12,931 bases of DNA from Baffinella frigidus (taxonomy: Eukaryota; Cryptophyceae; Cryptomonadales; Baffinellaceae), in NCBI GenBank assembly GCA_026770585.1, contig MU646426.1, positions 378,334 to 391,264 of the forward strand, in the 5' to 3' direction. Positions 1 to 8,200 of the stretch are shown piece after piece. A program made the position numbers and the translations under genes. The number at the start of each line of letters is the position of its first letter. Positions within the stretch are counted from its first letter, which is position 1. The notes under the pieces were generated by a model, which saw only the letters and a list, made by a program, of their open reading frames with translations, had not been told where the DNA came from and did no database searches.

Positions 1-73
1 GTTTGGGGTTTGGGGTTTGGGGTTTGGGGTTGAGGGATTAGGTTTTCGTGTTTAGGGTTTAGGGTTTAGGGTT
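1..73. repeat. Degenerate telomere-like repeats (TTTGGGG/TTTAGGG)
   Basis: Four TTTGGGG units are followed by a broken stretch and then three TTTAGGG units. TTTAGGG is the Arabidopsis-type telomeric heptamer, also found in many algae. The same motif, mostly as CCCTAAA, recurs inside introns of the downstream gene, so this is more likely an interstitial array than a chromosome end. It ends about 45 bases beyond the stop of the minus-strand gene. Confidence 0.85.
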
Positions 74-117
74 CACGGTTCGCTCTTCGGGGAAGGCGGC
101 CAGGGGGGGGGCGGGGG

Positions 118-909
118 TTAATCAATTTTCAAACATGCGATGAGACAGAGGACGAGGTGAGACAAGACCTCGGACGCGGAGACCGCCATGGTGATGGAGT
201 CGAGGAGCGCGTTGCTGTCCCCGAGCGTCCCCCAGAACTTGCCGTCCGCCGCGACCGAGACCGCGCCCTTGAGCATCCACCCGCAGAGCTCGAGCACGTC
301 GGCGACGTTGCAGTGCTCGAGGCCTGCGGCCTCGAGCGACTCCCGCCCGCCGCCGTCGTACAGCGCCATCCCCATGGTGAGGATGTCAGCGACCAGCGCG
401 GGCGTGACCAGCGCGCCGCCTGTGGGTGCGACGCCCGCGGCGGGGTCGGTGGCGGAGGAGAAACGCCGGTGCAGGATCTTCGCCGCCTCGCACACCAGGA
501 AAGAGCAAGCTGAGCGGCCGTTGGGGAACGAGAACTGGCTGCGCCCTGCCGGCTCGCTCACCACTTCGTCCCACAGCGCGCCGGCGTTGTACTCACGCCA
601 GCGGGCTTCCACGACGATGCTACTTATCACTCTAGTGAAACCGCTATCGGCGTTGCTGATCGTGCACTTGTTCGGGCCTGGATCCAGCCCCACCTTCAGG
701 TCGGGCGTCTCCGCCGGAATCCACTGCAGGACGGTCCCCTTTGGGTGTAGTTTCACCTCTAGCACGTCTGCCGGGTTGCCGCACCAACACAGCGTCACAC
801 CTTGCTTCGCGATCGCTTCCGCCTTCTCCTCACCCCCCCCCGAACGCTTGGCGGCGGGAGGAGCACGCCCATACGACGACGGAAGAATCCCTGCCAAGTT
901 GGCCGGCAT
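118..909 (-). CDS. Unrecognised 263-residue protein, single-exon ORF
   Basis: This is a complete ORF from ATG at 909 to TAA at 118, and an in-frame TAA four codons upstream of the ATG supports the start. I do not recognise the family. The first 35 residues are rich in Ala, Gly and Pro and look disordered. Residues 36-105 are mixed and contain a CWC motif (41-43). Residues 100-150 (ARWREY, ALWDEVV, then NGRSACSFLVCEAAKIL at 130-146) look like the start of a folded helical domain, with further amphipathic helices at 168-184 and 200-219. A Cys near the start of a helix (Cys135) resembles the nucleophile helix of papain-fold proteases, but I see no His/Asp partner pattern that would establish this. 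No signal peptide or clear membrane segment is visible. The hydrophobic C-terminus (HLVLCLIACLKID) is short. The gene is divergent from the DUS gene. An overlapping plus-strand ORF (188-916) is Ser/Pro-rich and judged a shadow. The gene could also continue through unseen introns. Confidence 0.6.
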   Translation of the reverse strand: MPANLAGILPSSYGRAPPAAKRSGGGEEKAEAIAKQGVTLCWCGNPADVLEVKLHPKGTVLQWIPAETPDLKVGLDPGPNKCTISNADSGFTRVISSIVVEARWREYNAGALWDEVVSEPAGRSQFSFPNGRSACSFLVCEAAKILHRRFSSATDPAAGVAPTGGALVTPALVADILTMGMALYDGGGRESLEAAGLEHCNVADVLELCGWMLKGAVSVAADGKFWGTLGDSNALLDSITMAVSASEVLSHLVLCLIACLKID

Positions 910-1153
910 TGCGTGATCTTATCGGTGGAACCTGTGTGTCAAGCCTTCACCGTCCAGAGACCCCTGTTGAGAGATCTGTTGATGTGCTCCTCTCCTCACG
1001 GAACCTCAGTCCCTGTCTGTCACGGTGGAGAGCTAAAATTCAATCCTCTGCGAACGAGACCTCTGTCGGGAAGCGTTCAGTCCTGGATGCCTTGGAGGAT
1101 CAAGCGAGACCACGCTTCCGGAGATCTTGTCGAGGCCGGGAGACGGAGAAGAG

Positions 1154-1175
1154 CGGAGACGGAGACGAAAATCTG
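1154..1175 (+). repeat. 22-bp direct repeat, copy 1
   Basis: An exact 22-base copy, containing GGAGACGGAGACGAAAATCT, matches 1902-1923. It is flanked by other GGAGACGG-type purine-rich motifs. It could be a promoter-proximal duplication or a remnant of a repeat. No function is assigned. Confidence 0.8.
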
Positions 1176-1370
1176 AAGTGGAAACAAGAACCAGCGAAGG
1201 TCTCCGCTCTCCGTCCCCAGACAAAGATAGGGCAGGACTTTCCCCTCAACTGCTGGCAACTTCTCTGGAGGTTCAAGAGAATCAGAGAAGTTGGGGTCCG
1301 CGCCTGCGGGACCAGGGCCACACGTTGTTCAGATAGGCGCACTGACTGAGATGCGACTGCCCCACTGGCT

Positions 1371-1497
1371 TCCTGACCGACTGACTGTCAGACTGACTGA
1401 CAGACAGACTCAGACTGACTGGCTGGCTGGCTGGCTGGCTCGGTCGCTCTCTCGCTCGCTGATTAGCTGGCTGGCTGGCTGGCAGACTGACTGGCTG
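1371..1497. repeat. Tetranucleotide microsatellites (GACT)n and (GGCT)n
   Basis: Runs of GACT/GACA units at about 1378-1418 pass into GGCT units at about 1419-1440 and 1463-1483. ORFs across this stretch, such as the repeated Gln/Pro/Ser-Ala peptides on the minus strand, are products of the repeat and are not genes. Confidence 0.85.
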
Positions 1498-1759
1498 TGT
1501 GCTGACGAACGAAGGGACACTTGGCGCATGCGACGGTGTAAGGATACAGTACACGTAGCACCACCCCCTGCCTCACCCCTCCCTCTCCATCTCCCTCCTA
1601 GCGCCTCGGATTCAGGAGCCAGTAAAATAGAGAGATTGCAGCGGTGGGGCTCCCCAAGGGCGGGGGCGGGACTAGGGGAGCCGCAGCGTGGGGAGGGGGT
1701 CACCTGGTTGTCATGGGGCCCTGTTACCGCAGAGGACCTGGTAACAACGTAGAGCACGA

Positions 1760-1788
1760 CCTGTTACCGCGGTAACACAGGTAACAGG
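1760..1788. other. Palindrome GTTACCGCGGTAAC with flanking arms
   Basis: GTTACCGCGGTAAC (1763-1776) is a perfect 14-bp palindrome. CCTGTTACC (1760-1768) is also mirrored by GGTAACAGG (1780-1788). Related CTGTTACCGC and CTGGTAAC motifs lie just upstream at about 1720-1745. It sits about 270 bases before the DUS start codon, so a dimeric-protein binding site is possible but unproven. Confidence 0.5.
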
Positions 1789-1901
1789 TAGTCCCATATT
1801 CCGCTGCTCCCGATCGGGGAACGAGGCCTCTGTTCCCGTCCCCAGAAACAAACTACCCCCAGCCTTGCTAATGACGCTGTTTGGAACGCAGGTTCGCGGG
1901 C

Positions 1902-1923
1902 CGGAGACGGAGACGAAAATCTG
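1902..1923 (+). repeat. 22-bp direct repeat, copy 2, beside a GC-rich dyad
   Basis: This is the exact second copy of the 1154-1175 repeat. Just downstream, GCGGAGACGG near 1938 is mirrored by CCGTCTCCGC near 1988, so a stem-loop can form about 50-110 bases before the DUS start codon. Confidence 0.7.
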
Positions 1924-2049
1924 CCGGACCCGGAGACGCGGCGGAGACGGGGAAACACACATCCAAAACCCGGAAACGAGTGTCGTCCGTCTCCGCCCGT
2001 CTCCACCAACCCTGATCAGCAGCACAGTTCATCGAGTCCACGCACCAAG

Positions 2050-2261
2050 ATGGGGCAGGAGGAGGGCCCCGGGGACATCATGCGGTTGTTCGCAGAGAAG
2101 AAGTGCGTGACGATCGCCGCGCCCATGGTGCGCTTCTCGCGGCTGCCCTTCCGCCACGTCGTGCGCTCCTGGGGCTGCGACGTGGTCTACACGCCGATGA
2201 TCATGGCGGAGTCGTTCGTGGCGTCGCAGCGCGCGCGAGACGTCGAGATGCACACTAACGC
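2050..2261 (+). CDS. DUS4: DUS4 exon 1 (residues 1-70)
   Basis: It encodes the N-terminus and first barrel strands: APMVRFSRLPFR, WGCDVVYTPMI and QRARDVEMHTN, all diagnostic of the Dus4 branch. It ends at phase 2 before the donor GTACGA. The first bases of intron 1 (GTACGAACC) resemble the start of exon 2 (GTACGACCG). Confidence 0.93.
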
Positions 2262-5200
2262 GTACGAACCCTGCCCCACACACCTTACACCCTAAACACT
2301 CGACAGCACACCGCAGACCACTCAGCCAACAACCCACACCCATGAGCCTGCATACCTACGTAATCCCCAAACACCAAACCCCCAGCCCCAAAGGTACGCC
2401 GTTTTTGACCCGGGAGTGTCACCGACGTGACCCCCCCAAACTGACCCCCCCCCACTGCGTGCGTGACCGTACCGGGCCAAAAATGTCACGATCCTCGCAC
2501 CTCGCCCCCTGGGCGAACGCAACTTCATAGGCTAACGGCCTGGAAATGGGGTAGTTAGGCCTACGGCATTGCCTAGGACCTCCTACCGTAGACCGAGACT
2601 TTTTGGTCCTAGGATCCCTCGGCCTACGGTAGGAGGTCCTAGGCAATGCCGTAGGCCTAACTACCCCATTTTCAGGCCGTTACCCTATGAAACTAGCCTG
2701 CTGGTGTTGCCGCGTCGCTCTCTCACGACCCTCCTTCCTCACTCACGCGCGCGTTTGATTTTTTTGGAAACAGGTACGACCGCCCTGTGATCGTGCAGTT
2801 CGCGGCCGACAGCGCGGCGCAGTTCGCCGCCGCGACGGAGCTCGTGGCTGGCAAGGTGGCGGGGGTCGACCTCAACTGCGGGTGTCCACAGCAGTGGGCG
2901 ATCAAAGAGGGGATTGGGGCTGCGCTCCTCAAGAAGCCCGATACGGTACTCTCGTAGGGACACGACCCGAAATTAGGGTAGCCTACGGATCTCCTATGAC
3001 CAGGCCTACCGTAGGAGGTAGGTCTCCTAGGACCAGGTCCTAGGAGCCCCTCGGCCTCAAGAAGCCCGACATGGTGCGCCCCGCACTCTCATAGGGAAAG
3101 AGAAGAGACTTGTATTGAACGTGTGACGTCGGACCATACACTTAAGGCGTCCAGAGAGGGCTCGAACTGAGTGCTTCTTACGATACTCAATGAACAACTA
3201 GACCTACCTACCTTATAGGGAAACGACCCAAAATTAGAGTAGTTGAGCCTATGGATCTCCTATGACCAGGCCTACCGTAGGAGGTGGGTCTCCTAGGACC
3301 AGGTCATGGGAGCCTCTCGGTCTGCGGTAGCCCGACACGGTGCGTTATTCATTATTAGTTGCATTAGCTAAAGATAGTACTATGATATATATAGAGAGGA
3401 TTAGTACTAGATTAACACTGAATAGTTCTAAGATTGATACTAAATAGTACTAATCCTTCCTCTTGTTCGCAGGTGGCGGAGCACACGGTGCCTCGCACTC
3501 TCATAGGGAAATGGCCCGAAATTAGGGTAGTTGAGCCAACGGATCTCCTATGACCAGGACTACCGTAGGAGGTAGGTCTCCTAGGACCAGGTCCTAAGTG
3601 CCCCTTGGCCTACGGTAGGCAACCCGTAGGCTACTACCCTAGTTTCGGGTCGTTTAACAACTTACTCTCAGACCCGCGGCGTGGCAAGCGCTCGACCACC
3701 CAGCCTCGCTCTCCCTTGGGCGCCACCAGCCCTCCGAAGTGCAGCTTGCTTCATCCTCCGATCATGTTTTCGGGGTTACAGCCAGCGATTCTGGACGGTT
3801 TTGGCTACGGTTTCCAGACCCACACGGCAGGAATGGTGCGCCAGGGTCTACCCCCGCGCGAGGGGGTTGTGTAGGGATCACCGCAGCGTCGCTGGCTCCT
3901 TGAACCGTACCTCCCCGCGTTTGATCCTGACGCGAAGGGGATTCAGTTCCCTATGAAGGTGCGGGACATGGTGCGGCACGCGCGCGCGAACGGAGCGGGG
4001 GCGCAACTCGCCCTCCAACGTGCAGCTTGCTTCATCCAAGGGGATTCAGTTCCCTATGCTTCATCCTCCGATCATGTTTTCGGGGTAGCACCCGCGTTTG
4101 TTCCGTAACGACCGGTGCCTTATTCGTTAGGCCACCGACGTACCACAAAGAGGAGCTATCCACACCGTGGACAGCTGTGTATATATACGACTCTCAATCC
4201 TGACGCTGGCGCGAAGCAGGTGCGGGACATGGTGCGGCAACGACCCAAAACTAGGGAAGTTTAGCCTACGGGTTGCCTACCGTGAGCCGAGGGGCTCCTA
4301 GGACCTGGTCCTGGGAGACCTACCTCCTACGGTAGGCCTGGTCATAGGAGATCCGTAGGCTTAACTACCCAATTTCGGGCTTAACTGCCCTAATTTCGGT
4401 TTCCCTATGAAGGTGCGGGACATGGTGCGGCAAGCGCGCGAGCGGAGCGGGGGCGTGCCCATCTCCGTCAAGATCAGGACTGACGTGGACATGAAGAAGA
4501 CCGTGCATCTCGTGCAGACCGCTGAACAGGTCCTTGGCAGTCAATATACGTACGTGTCAGTCAATATACGTATGTGTCAGTCAATATACGTGTGTGTCAG
4601 TCAATATACGTATATGAGCTCTGCCTCACTAGCGTTGACAGGGACATGAAGAAGACCGTGCACCTCGTGCAGACCGCCGAGCAGGTCCTTGGCATTCAAT
4701 ATAATCCGGATCCCTATGTGTTCATAGGAGTTGCAGGAAGATTAATTAGGGCTCTAAGTAAATTCAATTGGGGTACAATCCGGTTTGATTGTCCATTTTC
4801 TTTTAAATTCAACATGTTCCCGGATGAAATATACCTATGTGTCAGTCAATATACGTATACTAGCTCTGCCTCATCAGGTTGATCGACGATTCTCAAGTTG
4901 AGAATGGTCGATTTGTACCGCAGACCATTCTGGGGTTGCGGTACAAATCCGTCAATTTTTTGGGGGGGGAGAGCCCGGGCTCACCAAATTGTTGAGTCCA
5001 AATAGACTTACTGAGACAGAGCTAGGAGGCTATTTCACGTTCTAATTTCATCTCGGATCATACCAGAATCTGTCCTGATGAAAAAGCGTCAGATAGCCTC
5101 ATTTGATGCCTTAAACAGCATATACACCCTTACCTTCCGCGTGGAGAGCCTAAGATAGCGGGACAGATTCTGTCTTGGTCCGAAATTAAATTGGGCTCAC

Positions 5201-8200
5201 CCAGCTGGCGTGTCGGTCATCACTAACTGGCACGCACGTTTCGATTTCCGCGGTTGTACCGTGTCTGTCCCCAACGCCTACACTCAAAACCCAAAACCCA
5301 AACCCCTAAACTCTAAACCCCAAGCCCCAAACTCCAAACCCCAAACACTAAACCCCAACCAATAAATCATAAACCATGGACCCGAAACCATACACCATAA
5401 ACCCTGAACCCTAAACCCTAAACCCTTCCAGGCGGGCGCGTCGTTCATCACGCTCCACGGACGCACGGTGACGAACCTACACCTTAGACCCTAAACCTTG
5501 AACCATCAACCATAAACCTCGAACCATACACCATAAACCATAAACCATAAATCCTAAACCTTAAACCCTGAACCCTGAACCCTAAACCCCTAAACCCCTA
5601 AACCCCTCAATCCCAAGCCCTGAAACCTAAACCTAAACCTAAACCCTGAACCCTGAACCCTGAACCCTAAAACCCTGGACCCTGAGCCCTAAAACCTCAA
5701 CACCAAACCCTAAACCCTAAACCCCAAACCCTAAACCCTAAACCCTAAACCCCAAACCCTAAACCCTAAACTCTGAACACGAAACCCTACACTCTCAACC
5801 CCAGACCCTAAGTCCTAAACTCCCTTAATCCCAAACCCGAAACCCCAAACCCCAAACCCTAAACCCTAAACCCTAAACCCTGGACCCTAAACCCTAAACC
5901 CTAAACCCTAAACCCCAAACCCTAAACCCTAAACCCTAAACCCTACGCCAGGTGAACACGAAGCCATCGGAACCAGTCGACTATGAAGCGATTAAGTTCA
6001 TCAAGTCGGTAAAAGTCAACTCCCAACGACGTGTTAAGTCAACACTGCGATTAAGTCAACTGCCGTGGGTCGAGCGGTATGCAGAGAAGGTGGTCGCGCG
6101 AAAATAATGCAACAATGTTAAAAATTGATTACAAGCAATGTTGTTAAAAGTTGATAAGCAATGATGTTAAAAGTTGATAACAAAAGCAATGACATTAAAG
6201 TTGATGATAAAAAGTGATATGTTGTACCAAACCCGTCAACGTTTGCCAGTGTTTCATTATTGCTGCGTCCTACTTCTATGTACACCGCTCTACATGGGAA
6301 CCTCGCTCATAAGAAACCGCCTACCCTCTAGGACCACAACAGGGCCCTAGGCATATGCCTACTGTAGGGTCCTAGGGGGGGGCGATTTCTTATGAGCGAG
6401 GTACCCCAGTACCCCCAACAGAGGCTACGCTGTGTCGTGTGGTGCACTTTTGAAGAACGAGTCTCTTAAGTGGCCGGCAGGTCATATTTGACCCCCAGCA
6501 GGCCTCAGGCCCCTACGTGTTCTAAAAGAATCTAGAAATTTTCTGTGGCCTAAACCTCAAACCCTAAAACAGGTGGCAGTGGTACCCCTGGTGGCTAACG
6601 GAGACTTACATGATGTTGCCAACACATGATCACAGCTGAGGGGTGATATCCGTGTCACATCGCAGGTGGCTGCAACACGTATATTTACTGACATATACGT
6701 ATATTGACTGTTATTGACTGACATATACGTATATTGAATGTTGAACCCTCACCCAGGTCGTTGTTGTACCCCTGGTGGCTAACGAAGACCCCCCCCTGCA
6801 CCCCCAGCTAGAGCAGAATCTAGAAATCCTCGGTGACTGTGGTGCCCCTGGTGGCTTACGGGGACGTATACGATGTTGCCCGCATATGATCACACCTGAG
6901 GGTGACATCCGTGTATATACGTATATTGACTGTTGGTTCTAAAACAGGTGGCGGTGGTGCCCCTGGTGGCCAACGGGGACGTGCGCTCGCTCGCCGGCGT
7001 CGAAGAAGTCTTCGAACGGTGCAACCCTCCACACGGAACCGAACAACAACATCACTTTCCGGCAACGAAATTTACTACACAATCGGGTTTTACTAGTAAT
7101 AGTAAAGAATTTGTGTGGTAATTTTCGTTGCCCAGAAAGTGATGTATGTATTCGTTTCTCGAGGGCTGTGGTGCCCTTGGTGGCGAACGGGGATGTCCGC
7201 TCGCTCGCCGGCGTTGAGGAAGTCTTCCAACGGTGAACCCCTAAATCCAGTTCACCCAGCCTCAAAATCCAGTCCGCTCAACCTCAAACTCCAGTTTGCC
7301 TAGCCTCAAAATCCAGTTTAGGCCAGCCTCAAAATCCAGGTGCCACGCCTCAAAGGGGTTTAGGGTTCGGGGTGTAGGGTTTAGGAGTCGTGCGCTCACT
7401 CGCCGGCGTCGAGGAAGTCTTCCAACTATGCAACCCTACCGCTCAGAAGGCTACATAGCACATCTTGCCCGGGGATCCGGGCAAGTAACGTGACAGTTCC
7501 CGGGCAAAATCAAGAAAATAATCCAATTCCGGTTCAAAAGTGGTCACTGTAGCCTTTTGAGTGGAGGGTTTAGGGGACGTGCGCGCCCTCGCTGGAGTCG
7601 AAGAAGTCTTCCAACGGTGCGAAACACGGAGAAATGTGCTGCATGAAGATTATTGGATACCCATAAAATCACGAAATCACGAGAGTAACACGCCAGGTCA
7701 TACATGTGAATTTCCAACGCAACGTTTCGCGCCAAAATTGTTAACGTGCCTTATTCTGGTACATATTCTTATTATTCCTCCAGCAAAGGGCTTCAATTCC
7801 CAATACTTTTGGCGTGTTTCCCCCGTGAGAATCAACTTTACTCGTAGGTTGTGTAATAAAATGAAATTTGGACTGATGGCCTGGCGTGGACAGAGCGGAA
7901 TCCAGCCGAGCGCGACCCCACACGAGAATGCTATAGGGGCCTATTTAAAACCGATGTACTTTTAAAAGTGGGCATTTGTGTAGTAACTTTCGTTGTTTGG
8001 TCGCGTAACTCTGAAAATTTAGCACAGTCACGAGGTTAGAATACCCGATCCTGGTACAAATGTTTACAACCCCACATGTAAATAGGTTCCTCCAACATTC
8101 TCGAGGGGCCGCACAGAACTGGCGGCGGTGAAAGAATCTGAAATCGAAACGATCGTGGCCGCGTATAGGACGGAACAAAAAAACTAAAACCCAAACTGCC

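Larger units (their letters stand above)
910..2049. other. Divergent intergenic region, 1.1 kb
   Basis: No convincing gene is seen between the two divergent starts. The region must hold both promoters, but no TATA box is evident. It contains a purine-rich GGAGACGG repeat pair, tetranucleotide microsatellites, a pyrimidine-rich stretch near 1560-1600 and a palindrome at 1760-1788. The short ORFs here lie in low-complexity sequence and show no protein-like composition. Confidence 0.55.

Noticed and set aside
1-73. True chromosome end (telomere)
   Set aside because: The repeats are short, degenerate and mixed in type, and similar arrays lie inside introns, so interstitial repeats are more likely.
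188-916. Plus-strand 242-codon ORF overlapping the minus-strand gene
   Set aside because: Composition is Ser/Pro/Ala-rich without domain pattern, typical of an antisense shadow of a GC-rich coding strand.
3079-3211. tRNA-like piece around GGCTCGAACTGAGTG
   Set aside because: A TTCGA-type loop alone is present on the minus strand; no paired T-stem, anticodon arm or acceptor stem could be built.
3605-3874. Protein-coding ORF in intron 2
   Set aside because: Its start lies within the family B hairpin, it has no recognisable domain, and part of it is a locally duplicated block.
4642-4703. Mutually exclusive alternative exon 3
   Set aside because: The only AG directly before it leaves the reading one base out of phase with any GT donor I could find in exon 3.
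5275-5950. CRISPR-like array
   Set aside because: The repeats are 7-base telomere-like units without regular spacers, in a eukaryotic intron.
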